From contig NZ_CP009122.1 of assembly GCF_000803645.1 (NCBI RefSeq), positions 2,704,501-2,768,500 on the forward strand: a DNA stretch of 64,000 bases, in the 5' to 3' direction. This stretch comes from Sphingopyxis fribergensis (GTDB taxonomy: Bacteria; Pseudomonadota; Alphaproteobacteria; Sphingomonadales; Sphingomonadaceae). Of the stretch, positions 44,149-53,709 are shown in pieces. Position 1 is the first letter of the stretch; the number at the start of each line of letters is the position of its first letter. Position numbers and translations under genes: made by a program. A model generated the notes under the pieces. The model was not told where the DNA came from. It made no database searches and worked only from the letters and a program-made list of their open reading frames with translations.

Positions 44149-45308
44149 TTGTTCGTTTCCAAAACGGCCGGCTCGCACTGCCGACCGGCACGGTCGGCGC
44201 GGCAGATATCGCGATCAGCGACGGCACGGTCCTGTCGGTGACGCCCGTAGCTGATACGCCAGCCGATTGGCTCGTCGATCTGGCCGGCGGCTGGTTGCTT
44301 CCCGGCTTCGTCGACACGCAGGTGAACGGCGGCGGCGGCGTGCTGTTCAACGATCAGGTCGATGTCGAAGCGATCGCGGCGATCGGCGCCGCGCACGCGC
44401 GCTTCGGCACGACCGCCTTCCTGCCGACGCTGATCAGTGACACGCCGGCGCAGATTGCCGCCGCGCTCGCCGCGGTCGACGCCGCGATCGAGCAAGGGGT
44501 TCCGGGCGTCGTCGGCATCCATATCGAAGGCCCATTCATCAACGAGGTGAAGCGCGGCATCCACGAGGCACATCGTATCCGCCGCCTCGACGCCGACACG
44601 CTGGCGACGCTGACCGCGCGGCATCGCGGGCGCGTGATGCTGACGCTCGCGCCCGAGCTTTGCGATGAGGATGACATCCGCATCCTTGTCCGCCACGGCG
44701 TGATCGTCAGCGCGGGGCACAGCGATGCCACTTATGACGAGGCGCAGCGCGCGATCGGCGCGGGGCTCATGGGCTTCACCCATTTGTTCAATGCGATGTC
44801 GCCGCTGCACCACCGCAATCCGGGCGCGGTCGGCGCGGCGTTCGACTCCGATACATATTGCGGTTTGATCGTCGACAACGTCCACCTGCATCCTGCGGTC
44901 GTCCGGCTTGCGATCCACGCCAAGGGCAAGGAGCGCATCATGCTGGTCACCGACGCGATGCCCAGCGTCGGCACCGACGTCAGCGAATTCACCCTACAGG
45001 GCAAGCGCATCGCGGTGAAGGACGGCGTCTGCATTTTCGAGGATGGCACGCTCGCGGGCGCGCATCTCGACATGGCATCGGCGCTGCGCAAGACGGTCGA
45101 GGTAACGGGCCTTTCGGTCCCCGACGTGTCGGTGATGGCCAGCGCGACGCCCGCCGCCTTCCTGTCGCTCAACGACCGTATCGGGGCGATCGCGCCGGGA
45201 CAACGCGCCGACTGGGTGTGGCTGGACGCCGAACTTGCGCCGCGCGCGACGTGGATCGGTGGACAGATGATTCCGGAGTCCGCGTCGGACCTTGTCCAAA
45301 CCGCATAA
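44145..45308 (+). CDS. nagA: N-acetylglucosamine-6-phosphate deacetylase
   Basis: 387-aa amidohydrolase. ATG 44145 overlaps the deaminase stop; the long upstream frame is its shadow. Motifs: LLPGFVDTQVNGGGG, metal Glu in GIHIEGPFIN, SAGHSDA and THLFNAMSPLHHRNPG with metal His residues, and the catalytic Asp in LVTDAMPSVG. It removes acetate from GlcNAc-6-P produced by the PTS. A 51-bp gap follows before the PTS fusion gene. Confidence 0.95.
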   Translation: MIVRFQNGRLALPTGTVGAADIAISDGTVLSVTPVADTPADWLVDLAGGWLLPGFVDTQVNGGGGVLFNDQVDVEAIAAIGAAHARFGTTAFLPTLISDTPAQIAAALAAVDAAIEQGVPGVVGIHIEGPFINEVKRGIHEAHRIRRLDADTLATLTARHRGRVMLTLAPELCDEDDIRILVRHGVIVSAGHSDATYDEAQRAIGAGLMGFTHLFNAMSPLHHRNPGAVGAAFDSDTYCGLIVDNVHLHPAVVRLAIHAKGKERIMLVTDAMPSVGTDVSEFTLQGKRIAVKDGVCIFEDGTLAGAHLDMASALRKTVEVTGLSVPDVSVMASATPAAFLSLNDRIGAIAPGQRADWVWLDAELAPRATWIGGQMIPESASDLVQTA

Positions 45309-45359
45309 TGACACATAAGCCGCAAGACATAAGCGGCGGAAGTTTTGGGGAATAAGCCG

Positions 45360-47849
45360 ATGAGCATGATCATCACCTCTCCGATCAGAGGGTGGGCGGC
45401 GACGCTGGACAGCGTTCCCGATCCGGTTTTTGCCCAGCGGATGATGGGCGACGGCGTCGCGATCCAGCCATTGGGCGACACGGTGGTCGCGCCGTTCGAC
45501 GGCGAGGTGGTGACGCTGCACGATGCCGGCCACGCGATTTCGCTTCGCAGCGCCGAGGGCGCCGAAGTGCTGATCCACATCGGGCTCGATACGGTGATGC
45601 TCAAGGGCAAAGGTTTCACGCCGCTCGTCGCGATCGGCGACAAGGTGTCGCGCGGCGATCCGCTGATCCGTTTCGACCTCGACGCCGTCGCGCTCGCCGC
45701 AACCAGCCTGATCACCCCGGTGATCGTGACCAATACGGAAGCCTTTGCGATCAGCCGCCGCACTGTCGATTGTGCGATCGGGGCGTGCGAAGCGTTGATG
45801 ACGCTGGTGCCGGTGCAGGCCGAGGCGCGCCGCCGTTCGGACGACGGGACAATCGTCGAGCAGGCGGTGACGCTGGCGTTGCCGCACGGCATCCATGCGC
45901 GTCCGGCGGCGCGGATCGGTGAGACAGCGCGCGGGTTCGAGGCCGAGGTGCATCTGATGAACGGCGACAAGCGCGGCGATGCGCGCAGCACGGTGGCGTT
46001 GCTGGCGCTCGGCACAGCTTTCGGTGACGAGGTCGTCGTGCAGACGCGCGGCAACGATGCCGAAGCGGCGCTGGCCGCGATCGTCGCACTGCTGGCAAGC
46101 GACATGGGCGAAGGCGCGCCGGCGGCGACGCCCGTCGCTGCAATCGCAGTGCAAATACTGCGCACAGGGCAGATCGGCGGCGTAATTGCTTCCCCTGGCC
46201 TCGCGATGGGCCCCGCGGCACGATTGCGCCAGGCCGAGATTCCAGTCGCGCGCGACGGCAAGGACGCGGCTGAGGAACGCGCCGCACTGCTCGCGGCACG
46301 CGGTGACGTTCGCGGGCAGATCGCAGGACGTGCCGATAGCGCGGACGGCAGCATCGCGGCGGTCATGCACGCGCATCTTGCGCTGATCGACGATCCCGAG
46401 CTGCTAGCGGGCGCGGAGAAGCGCATGGCCGAGGGGCGCAGCGCGGGCTTTGCCTGGCGCGGGGCAATCCACGACCAGATCGACGCGATCCGTGCGACGG
46501 GCAATGCGCATCTGATCGAACGCATCGACGATCTGGTCGACATCGAGCGTCAATTGCTGTCTGCGCTGACGGGGACGCCGATCGAGGGCGCTGCGGTTCC
46601 AGCCGGAGCCCTCGTGGTCGCCGACGATTTGCTCCCATCGCAGCTTGTATCGCTCGCGGCGGCAAAGCCCGCCGGCATCTGCCTCGCACGCGGCGGCCCG
46701 ACGTCGCACGTCGCGATCCTGTGCGCGGGCATGGGGCTTCCCGCACTCGTCGCGATGGGCGATGCGCTGGGCGGGGTCGAGGACGGCGTGCCGCTCCTGC
46801 TCGACGCCGAGATGGGGCATGTCACGGTCGCGCCCTCGCCTGCCAACATCGATGCCTTCACGGCACGGCTTGCGAAACGCGCGGCGCGACGCGAAGCAGC
46901 ACAATCGGCGGCAAAGGACGCGTGCCAGACCGCCGATGGCACGCGCATCGAAATCTTCGCCAACATCGGCACGGTGGATGACGCCGTGCTCGCCGCCGCG
47001 CAGGGTGCCGAGGGATCGGGGCTCGTCCGCAGCGAGTTCCTGTTCCTCGATCGCGACACCGCCCCGTCCGAGGACGAACAGCATGCCGCCTATCAAGGCA
47101 TCGCCGACGCGCTCGCGGGCAAGCCGGTGATCATCCGCCTGCTCGACATCGGCGGCGACAAGCCCGCCGCCTATATCCCCATCGCCCATGAAGAAAACCC
47201 GGCGCTCGGCCAGCGTGGCATCCGCGTCGCGCTCGCCCACCCCGCGCTGCTCAAAACGCAGCTGCGCGCGATTCTGCGCGTCCAGCCCGTCGGCCAGTGC
47301 AAGATCATGATCCCGATGATCGCGAGCATCGACGAACTGCGCCAGGTCCGCGCACTCGTCGACCGGCTCCGAGGCGAAATGGGCATCGCGACGCCCGTTG
47401 AGGTCGGGGTGATGGTCGAGACTCCCGCGGCGGCGATGACCGCCGACCTGCTGGCCGCCGAGGCCGATTTCCTGTCGATCGGCACCAACGACCTCACCCA
47501 ATATGTGCTCGCGATGGATCGCGGCAATCCCGCGGTCGCCGCGGGAGTCGATGCAATGCACCCCGCGGTGCTGCGGATGATCGGCGAGGCCTGTCGCCTC
47601 GCCACCGCACGCGGGCGCTGGGTCGGGGTATGCGGCGGGCTGGCGTCCGACCCTGCGGCGCTGCCGATCCTTGTCGGGCTCGGCGTCACCGAATTGTCGG
47701 CGGTTCCCGGCTTCGTCGCCGAAGCGAAGCAGATCGTGCGCGGCCTGACCCTGATCGAAGCGCGCGCGCACGCCGAACTCGCGCTGCAATGCAAATCGGC
47801 AACCGAGGTTCGCGCGCTCGCCCGCGCCTTCGAGGAGACACGGCGATGA
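45360..47849 (+). CDS. PTS EIIA(Glc-type)-HPr-enzyme I fusion
   Basis: Single 829-aa phosphoryl-transfer chain for sugar uptake. Domain order: EIIA of the glucose family (1-150; phospho-His73 in VLIHIGLDTVMLKGKGF), HPr (about 165-250; phospho-His179 in LPHGIHARPAARI) and enzyme I (about 270-829; phospho-His near 450 in GGPTSHVAIL, then the PEP-binding barrel with SGLVRSEFLFLDRD, LDIGGDKP, IGTNDLTQY and the Cys in GVCGGLASD). ATG at 45360 is used; a TTG five codons upstream is less likely. Together with the EIICB gene that follows (ATGA overlap), it forms a complete, self-contained GlcNAc PTS. Confidence 0.95.
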   Translation: MSMIITSPIRGWAATLDSVPDPVFAQRMMGDGVAIQPLGDTVVAPFDGEVVTLHDAGHAISLRSAEGAEVLIHIGLDTVMLKGKGFTPLVAIGDKVSRGDPLIRFDLDAVALAATSLITPVIVTNTEAFAISRRTVDCAIGACEALMTLVPVQAEARRRSDDGTIVEQAVTLALPHGIHARPAARIGETARGFEAEVHLMNGDKRGDARSTVALLALGTAFGDEVVVQTRGNDAEAALAAIVALLASDMGEGAPAATPVAAIAVQILRTGQIGGVIASPGLAMGPAARLRQAEIPVARDGKDAAEERAALLAARGDVRGQIAGRADSADGSIAAVMHAHLALIDDPELLAGAEKRMAEGRSAGFAWRGAIHDQIDAIRATGNAHLIERIDDLVDIERQLLSALTGTPIEGAAVPAGALVVADDLLPSQLVSLAAAKPAGICLARGGPTSHVAILCAGMGLPALVAMGDALGGVEDGVPLLLDAEMGHVTVAPSPANIDAFTARLAKRAARREAAQSAAKDACQTADGTRIEIFANIGTVDDAVLAAAQGAEGSGLVRSEFLFLDRDTAPSEDEQHAAYQGIADALAGKPVIIRLLDIGGDKPAAYIPIAHEENPALGQRGIRVALAHPALLKTQLRAILRVQPVGQCKIMIPMIASIDELRQVRALVDRLRGEMGIATPVEVGVMVETPAAAMTADLLAAEADFLSIGTNDLTQYVLAMDRGNPAVAAGVDAMHPAVLRMIGEACRLATARGRWVGVCGGLASDPAALPILVGLGVTELSAVPGFVAEAKQIVRGLTLIEARAHAELALQCKSATEVRALARAFEETRR

Positions 47850-49528
47850 GGAAGATGCTCGAAACGCTCCAGCCGCTCGGCCGCGCGCTGATGCTGCCGA
47901 TCGCGGTGCTGCCGATTGCGGGCCTGCTGCTGCGTATCGGCCAGCCCGACCTGCTCGATATCGCCTTCATCTCGGCGGCGGGCGCCGCGATCTTCGAAAA
48001 TCTGGGTATCCTTTTCGCGATCGGCGTCGCGGTCGGCTTTGCACGCGACGGCAATGGCGCCGCGGCGCTCGCGGGCGTGGTCTGCTACCTTGTCACCACG
48101 ACCGGGGCGCAGACGTTCCTCGCTGCACCGCCCGATATCGGCGCTGGATTGCCCGAGGCCGCAGCGGCGCTAGCGGCCAAAAATTGGGCGCTGACGCAGA
48201 TCGACAAGCTTGAGGTGCCCATAGGGATATTATCCGGCCTCATCGGCGGCAATTTCTACAACCGCTTCGCGACGATCGCGCTCCCCGAATATCTCGCCTT
48301 CTTCGGCGGTCGGCGCTTCGTTCCGATCGCCAGCGGCGTTGCGGGGCTGCTGCTCGCGGCGGTGCTTGGCTATGGTTACGCCCATATCAGCGGCGCGATC
48401 GATGCCGCGAGCCGAACGGTGGTCGAGAGCGGCGGCGCCGGATTGTTCGTCTATGGCGTGCTCAACCGGCTGCTAATCGTTACCGGACTGCACCACATCA
48501 TCAACAACGCCGCCTGGTTTGTCGTCGGCGATTTCAGCGGCGCCACCGGCGACCTGCGGCGCTTCTTCGCGGGCGATCCCAACGCGGGCGCCTTCATGTC
48601 GGGGTTTTTCCCGGTGATGATGTTCGGCCTGCCCGCGGCGTGTCTCGCCATGTATCACGAAGCGCGGCCCGAACGGCGCAAGGCGGTTGGCGGTATGCTC
48701 TTCAGTCTCGCCTTCACCAGCTTCCTGACCGGGGTGACCGAACCGATCGAGTTCACCTTCATGTTCGTCGCCCCCCTGCTCTATGCGATCCACGCGCTGC
48801 TCACCGGCATCGCGATGGCGCTGATGAACGCGCTCGACGTCAAGCTCGGTTTCGGATTCTCGGCGGGGCTGTTCGACTATGTGCTGAACTTCAGCCTCGC
48901 GACGCGGCCATGGATGCTGCTGCCCATCGGCACCGCTTATGCGCTGCTCTATTACGGCCTGTTCCGCTTCTTCATCCGCCGCTTCGACCTTGCGACGCCG
49001 GGGCGCGAGAGAGGCGTGGTTGCCGAAGCCGCGACGCAAACGGTGGGCGGCGCCCGCGGCGGCGCCTTTGTTGCGGCGCTTGGCGGCGCGGCCAATCTGG
49101 TCAGCGTCGACGCCTGTACCACGCGCCTGCGCCTGATCGTCGCCGACGCCCAAGCCATCGATGACGGCGCGCTGACCGCACTCGGCGCGCGCGGCATCAT
49201 TCGCCCGTCCGAAAAGGCGGCGCAGGTCGTGCTCGGACCGATCGCCGATCTGGTCGCCGAGGAGATACGCGGTGCGCTGGCGCCGGGCGGTGCTGCGGCC
49301 GCGGCGACGCTGACCCCGGTGATAGCCGGCAGCCCCGACGCTTCGGGGCTCCCAGCGGAAATTGTCGGAGCGCTCGGCGGCGACGCAAACGTGCGCTCCA
49401 TCCATACGCTGCACGGCCGCTTCCGGGTCGAACTCGCCGATGCGGGACGCGTCGACGAAGGCGCGCTCGCTCGGCTGACACACGGCATCGTCCGCCCGCG
49501 CCCGGAGGTCTGCCATATCCTGATCTGA
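47846..49528 (+). CDS. nagE: PTS N-acetylglucosamine transporter EIICB with extra IIB-like tail
   Basis: 560 aa. The IIC domain (1-375) starts LETLQPLGRALMLPIAVLPIAGLLLRIG and includes GLHHIINN, the sugar-site Glu in TGVTEPIEFTFMF and a run of about ten membrane segments. IIB (about 405-480) has the phospho-Cys in VDACTTRLRL (near 423). A third part (about 505-560) again resembles IIB: GGDANVRSIHTLHGRFRVELADAGRVDEGAL, but the Cys position is His or Leu. Such a tail is not catalytic for phosphotransfer. It receives phosphate from the EIIA-HPr-EI fusion and delivers GlcNAc-6-P to NagA. Confidence 0.92.
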   Translation: MRKMLETLQPLGRALMLPIAVLPIAGLLLRIGQPDLLDIAFISAAGAAIFENLGILFAIGVAVGFARDGNGAAALAGVVCYLVTTTGAQTFLAAPPDIGAGLPEAAAALAAKNWALTQIDKLEVPIGILSGLIGGNFYNRFATIALPEYLAFFGGRRFVPIASGVAGLLLAAVLGYGYAHISGAIDAASRTVVESGGAGLFVYGVLNRLLIVTGLHHIINNAAWFVVGDFSGATGDLRRFFAGDPNAGAFMSGFFPVMMFGLPAACLAMYHEARPERRKAVGGMLFSLAFTSFLTGVTEPIEFTFMFVAPLLYAIHALLTGIAMALMNALDVKLGFGFSAGLFDYVLNFSLATRPWMLLPIGTAYALLYYGLFRFFIRRFDLATPGRERGVVAEAATQTVGGARGGAFVAALGGAANLVSVDACTTRLRLIVADAQAIDDGALTALGARGIIRPSEKAAQVVLGPIADLVAEEIRGALAPGGAAAAATLTPVIAGSPDASGLPAEIVGALGGDANVRSIHTLHGRFRVELADAGRVDEGALARLTHGIVRPRPEVCHILI

Positions 49529-49530
49529 GT

Positions 49531-49851
49531 TCAGGCCGGCGAGGACATCTTCATCAGCACCAGCCCGCCGACGATCAGCAGCGCGGCAACGATCCGCATC
49601 GCATTCGCCTGCTCGCCGAGCACGAAGATGCCAACCATAAACGCGCCGACCGCGCCGATCCCGGTCCAGATCGTATAGGCGGTGCCGAGCGGCAGCGATT
49701 TCATCGACAACGACAGCAAGGCAAAGCTTGCGATCATCGCGACGAGCGTAACAAGCGACGGGCCGAGCTTCGAAAAGCCCTCCGATTGCTTCATCGAAAA
49801 GGCCCACACAATTTCGAGCACGCCAGCGATAGTCAGATAGATCCAGGCCAT
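49531..49851 (-). CDS. gdx: SMR-family exporter, Gdx/SugE type
   Basis: 106-aa four-helix transporter. ATG at 49851 has GGAGG 5-6 nt upstream; the frame open to 49950 would run through the leader structure. MAWIYLTIAGVLEIVWAFSMK contains the essential Glu13, and TAYTIWTGIGAVGAF with LGEQ is the Gdx subtype pattern. Members export guanidinium with proton exchange rather than broad drugs. The leader carries a candidate guanidine riboswitch. It lies tail-to-tail with nagE, 2 bp apart. Confidence 0.88.
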   Translation of the reverse strand: MAWIYLTIAGVLEIVWAFSMKQSEGFSKLGPSLVTLVAMIASFALLSLSMKSLPLGTAYTIWTGIGAVGAFMVGIFVLGEQANAMRIVAALLIVGGLVLMKMSSPA

Positions 49852-49853
49852 GA

Positions 49854-49948
49854 CAGCCTCCTTCAAAGGCTGCCGGGCCGTCCCGGACTTGAAGGCCCGC
49901 GCAGCGCGGGCGAGGACGTGGCCTCTTTGGCTATTGGCGCGCCCTAGC
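49854..49948 (-). promoter_or_regulatory. candidate guanidine riboswitch
   Basis: Reading the minus strand, the leader begins CTAGGGCGCGCC, has a GAGG/CCTC helix, a GCCCGCG/CGCGGGC hairpin, then CCGGGACGGCCCGG (49873-49886). These resemble parts of guanidine-I (CTAGGG start, GGGAC...CCCGG 3' stem); the ACGG loop in a CCGGG stem also resembles a guanidine-II hairpin. A last hairpin, CAGCC...GGCTG (49854-49872), encloses the GGAGG ribosome site and would be the off-state. The Gdx gene directly downstream supports the call; class is unresolved. Confidence 0.55.
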
Positions 49949-50006
49949 AACGGGGAAGCGCGGCATCAAGTACAGCCGCCCCCCATCGCGCAGGCTCGCA
50001 ACGAAC

Positions 50007-52052
50007 TCAGCGATTTGGCGCGAGCCGCATAGCGGCGCCGCCGCCCGGCGCGAGCCACAGCTTATAAGTATCGCCCTTCTTCACCTTGACCGTGTCATAG
50101 GCGATGCGGTGGCGCGCGTCGGTCAGATAGGTGGCACCCTCGCCATCCTTCCAGATCATGGCGGTGTAAGTTTTCCCCGGCTCCAGGAAGTCGAAATTCA
50201 GCGTCAACGTGCGCTCGGCCGCGTCGTTGACCCCTCCGACATACCAGTCGGCGCTGGCGCGATCCTTGCGCGCAAAGATCGCATAGTCGCCGACCTCGCC
50301 CGCGATCAGCTTGCTTTCGGACCAGTCGGCCGGGACCTGCTTGATGAATTCCAGCTCGCGCGGATATTTCTCCAGATTCTCGACGAAATCGGCGGCCATC
50401 TGGATCGGCGAATAGATCGCAAGGTAAAGGCCGAGCTGCTTTGCGAGCGTCGAGGCGAGCGGCGCCTTGTTCGCGCCCTCCAGGCTCAGCACGCCCGGCG
50501 TGAAGTCCATCGGCCCCGACAGCATGCGCGTGTAGACGAGCGTCGGTTCATGGTCCGGGCCGTTCGCGAAGGCGCCCCAGGCGTTATATTCCATTCCGCG
50601 TGCGCCCTCACGCGCAACCCAGTTGGGATAGGTACGGCGAAGGCCCGTATCCTTGATCGGTTCGTGCGGATTGACCGCGACGTGATATTTGGCGGCGGTT
50701 TCGACGACTTTCAGATGATGCTGCACCTGGCGCTGGCCGTCGTGCCATTCCATTGCGGTCGTGCCCGGCGTGCCGCCCGACGCGATGATCCCGCCCGCGT
50801 CGGCGACATAGCCGGTCTTGACCGTCCCGACGCCGAGCTGGCCATAGAGCTTCATCGCATCGTCGAGCTGCGCTTCATAGACCGCGATATTGCCGCCGGT
50901 TTCGTGGTGGCCGATAAGTTGCACGCCCTTTTTGCGCGCATATTCGGTGACCGCCTTCAGGTCGAAATCGGGGGTCGCCTGGGTAAAGCTGAACTCGTCG
51001 CCATGGCCGAACCAGTTTCCGTTCCAGCCCTTGTTCCAGCCTTCGACGAGTACGCCGCCAAACCCATGCTTCGCCGCAAAGTCGATATATTGCTTCGTCC
51101 GCGCGGTCGTCGCGCCATGCTTCGGCCCCTCGGCCCAGCTCCAGTCGCCGCGGATCATCCCCCACCAGATGCCGATATATTTCATCGGCTTGAACCAGCT
51201 GACATCGCCCAGCTTGTTCGGTTCGTTGAGGTTGAGTTCGAGGTCGCTTTCGACCAGCCCCGCCGCATTGTCGGCGATACGGATCGCTCGCCACGGCGTC
51301 GCGAACGGCAGGTCGCGGATCACGCGCGGCCCCTTCGACGACGGCGACAGGGTGGCGCGGAACTTCTGCCCCTCGCCGCGCTTGAACCACATGCCGGCAT
51401 AGTCGACGAGCGCCGCCTCGTGGAACGACATATGGGTGCCATCGTCGAGGCGCATCGTGATCGGGGTGTGCGCGGTCGCGACCGCGTCGATCGGCGTTTT
51501 TTGATAGATTTGCTCGTAGCGATTCCACTCGCCGCCGGTGATCCACCACGCGGCGCCCTTGGGCGCGATGTCGAATTCGGTGATTTCGTCGACGATCTTC
51601 GCGGTCGGGAGACCCGCCTGCTCGGGCAGCTCGTAGCGGAAACCGATGCCATCGTCGAACAGGCGGAAGCGGACGTTCATCGCGTGGCCGCCCCAGCTCT
51701 TGTCCTGACGGAAGCGGACGAGCAGTTCATTGTGCCGGTCGCGCACGAAGCGGCGTTCGCCCCATGGCTGTTCCCAGCGCGTGTCGCCGCTTGCGCGCTC
51801 GACGCTCTCGATCGCAAAGCCGCGTTGCAGCCCGATCCGGTCGGCGAGGATGAAACCGAGCTTCGAGGGCGCAATCAGCAGTTTGCCCTTGCGCGATAGT
51901 GACCAGGTCGGGCGCTGGTCATTGTCGGTCGACACGGAGAGCGTGATTGCGCCGTCCGGCGACGATGCCGTCTGCGCGGGGCGCGCATCCTGCGCGAAGG
52001 CGGGCGCCGCGGCCACGACGAGCAACGGGAGGGCGGCGAACAGGCTACGCAT
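50007..52052 (-). CDS. GH97 alpha-glucosidase, SusB-like
   Basis: Exported 681-aa enzyme; ATG 52052 (MRSLFAALPLLVVAAAPAFAQ) overlaps the upstream GH13 stop by one base. N-terminal beta-super-sandwich (about 30-290), central barrel (about 300-580; WWGMIRGDWSWAEGPKHGATTART, GVLVEGWNKGWNGNW) and C-terminal beta-sandwich. Glu residues in LIGHHETGGN and VNPHEPIKDTG fit the inverting, SusB-type subgroup that uses two catalytic carboxylates and calcium. It cleaves maltooligosaccharides in the periplasm. Last gene of the maltodextrin operon. Confidence 0.9.
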   Translation of the reverse strand: MRSLFAALPLLVVAAAPAFAQDARPAQTASSPDGAITLSVSTDNDQRPTWSLSRKGKLLIAPSKLGFILADRIGLQRGFAIESVERASGDTRWEQPWGERRFVRDRHNELLVRFRQDKSWGGHAMNVRFRLFDDGIGFRYELPEQAGLPTAKIVDEITEFDIAPKGAAWWITGGEWNRYEQIYQKTPIDAVATAHTPITMRLDDGTHMSFHEAALVDYAGMWFKRGEGQKFRATLSPSSKGPRVIRDLPFATPWRAIRIADNAAGLVESDLELNLNEPNKLGDVSWFKPMKYIGIWWGMIRGDWSWAEGPKHGATTARTKQYIDFAAKHGFGGVLVEGWNKGWNGNWFGHGDEFSFTQATPDFDLKAVTEYARKKGVQLIGHHETGGNIAVYEAQLDDAMKLYGQLGVGTVKTGYVADAGGIIASGGTPGTTAMEWHDGQRQVQHHLKVVETAAKYHVAVNPHEPIKDTGLRRTYPNWVAREGARGMEYNAWGAFANGPDHEPTLVYTRMLSGPMDFTPGVLSLEGANKAPLASTLAKQLGLYLAIYSPIQMAADFVENLEKYPRELEFIKQVPADWSESKLIAGEVGDYAIFARKDRASADWYVGGVNDAAERTLTLNFDFLEPGKTYTAMIWKDGEGATYLTDARHRIAYDTVKVKKGDTYKLWLAPGGGAAMRLAPNR

Positions 52053-53692
52053 CAATTTGTTCCTTCGAGTTTCAGCCAGAGAGCGCCGCACGGCGGCAGA
52101 TGCGCCGGATCGGCGCCGTTGAGCGCGGCGATCGGCACGCCGCCCGCGCCATGGGCGGCGACGTCGATCGTCGCACCGCCGAGGTTGAAGAGGCAGCGGA
52201 CATGCTCGCTGTCCGCGATCCGATCGAAGGCGAGCAGATCGCCCTCGGCGATCCAGCGCGCGTCGCGGCCGAGGCGGAGCGCGGAGTGCGCGGCGCGCAG
52301 CGCGACGAGCTGGCGCGTGAGATTGAGAAGCGACGCGGGATCCGCCTGTTGCCGGTCGACCGCGAGCGCTCCGTGCGCCGCGCCCAGCGGCAGCCAAGGA
52401 TCGGCGGCCGAAAAGCCCGCATGGGTTTCGTTCGCGGCCCACGGCAGCGGCGTGCGCGCGCCGTCGCGCGACAGCGTCAGCGGCCAGTTCTTGAGCGCCT
52501 CGGGATCCTTCACCAGCTCGAACGGGATCTCGACCTGGTCGAGCCCCAGCTCCTCGCCATTATAGAGGATGATATTGCCGCGCAGCGCGCAGAGCAGCGC
52601 CATCTTCATCCGCGCATAGGCGGCCGGGTCAGCGCCTTCGGGAGTCCAGCGCGACAGTGCGCGCGGCGCGTCGTGATTCTCGAACGCCCAGCTCGGCCAG
52701 CCGACACCTGGCGCGTCGGGCCATTGTTCGGACGCTTCGCGCACGAGCTGCGGCGTCAGCCGGTCGGCATAGAGAAAGTCGAAGCCATAAGCGCTGTTCA
52801 GGCGGCTTGTCCCCGCGGTGAACAGCTTCATCTCGCGCACCGCATCGTCGCCGCCGACCTCGGCGACGGTGAAGCGGCCCGGATATTGATCGGTCAGCGC
52901 GCGGATGCGTTCGAGGAACAGCGGGATGTCGGGGTGCGACTGGTTGTGGATTTTCTGCTGGAAATCGAACGGCCGGGTGCGGACTTTGTTCGACGGCGGC
53001 GCGGGTGGATTGTCGCGAAACTCGGGATCGTGCATCGAAAAGTTGATCGCATCGATGCGGAACCCGTCGACCCCGCGGTCGAGCCAGAAGCGCACGACAC
53101 CGAGCAGCGCGTCCTGCACTTCCGAGTTATGGACGTTGAGCTGTGGCTGCGAGCCCAGGAAATTGTGCATATAATATTGGCCGCGTCGCGCGTCCCACGT
53201 CCACGCCGGGCCGCCGAACACCGACTGCCAGTTGGTCGGCGGCGACCCGTCGGGCTTCGCATCGGCCCACACATACCAGTCGGCCTTGTCATTGTCCTTG
53301 CTCGCGCGGCTCGCCGCGAACCAGGCGTGCTGGTCGGACGTGTGCGCAAAGACCAGGTCGGTCGTGACCTTCAGCCCCAGCGCATGCGCGCGCGCGACCA
53401 GCATGTCGAAATCGGCGAGCGTCCCGAAGATGGGATCGACGCCGCAATAATCGGCGATGTCGTAACCGAAATCGTCCATTGGCGAGGGATAGAAGGGTGA
53501 CAGCCAGATCGCATCGACGCCGAGCGAGGCGACATAGTCGAGCCGCGCGGTGATGCCGGCAAGATCGCCTATCCCGTCGCCGTTCGAATCGGCGAAGCTG
53601 CGCGGGTAAATCTGATAGATCGCCGCGCCCTTCCACCACGGCATTTCTGCGGTGGCGGGCAAGCTGGCATTCTGGACGAGGGGCTGGGTCAT
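52052..53692 (-). CDS. GH13 alpha-glucosidase (oligosaccharide type)
   Basis: 546-aa cytoplasmic family 13 enzyme without signal peptide. N-terminus AAIYQIYPRSFADSNGDGIGDLAGI; conserved regions DLVFAHTS, nucleophile Asp in GFRIDAINF, acid Glu in TVAEVGG and FENHDAPRA. This subgroup (often GH13_23) hydrolyses alpha-1,4-linked disaccharides and maltooligosaccharides, so it would act on sugar imported by the MFS transporter at 61443. It follows the other GH13 gene by 17 bp. Confidence 0.9.
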   Translation of the reverse strand: MTQPLVQNASLPATAEMPWWKGAAIYQIYPRSFADSNGDGIGDLAGITARLDYVASLGVDAIWLSPFYPSPMDDFGYDIADYCGVDPIFGTLADFDMLVARAHALGLKVTTDLVFAHTSDQHAWFAASRASKDNDKADWYVWADAKPDGSPPTNWQSVFGGPAWTWDARRGQYYMHNFLGSQPQLNVHNSEVQDALLGVVRFWLDRGVDGFRIDAINFSMHDPEFRDNPPAPPSNKVRTRPFDFQQKIHNQSHPDIPLFLERIRALTDQYPGRFTVAEVGGDDAVREMKLFTAGTSRLNSAYGFDFLYADRLTPQLVREASEQWPDAPGVGWPSWAFENHDAPRALSRWTPEGADPAAYARMKMALLCALRGNIILYNGEELGLDQVEIPFELVKDPEALKNWPLTLSRDGARTPLPWAANETHAGFSAADPWLPLGAAHGALAVDRQQADPASLLNLTRQLVALRAAHSALRLGRDARWIAEGDLLAFDRIADSEHVRCLFNLGGATIDVAAHGAGGVPIAALNGADPAHLPPCGALWLKLEGTN

Positions 53693-53709
53693 TATGGCGT
53701 CGTCTTCGC

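Noticed and set aside
44732..46543. 603-aa minus-strand open frame
   Set aside because: Ser/Ala/Arg-rich shadow of nagA and the PTS fusion gene.
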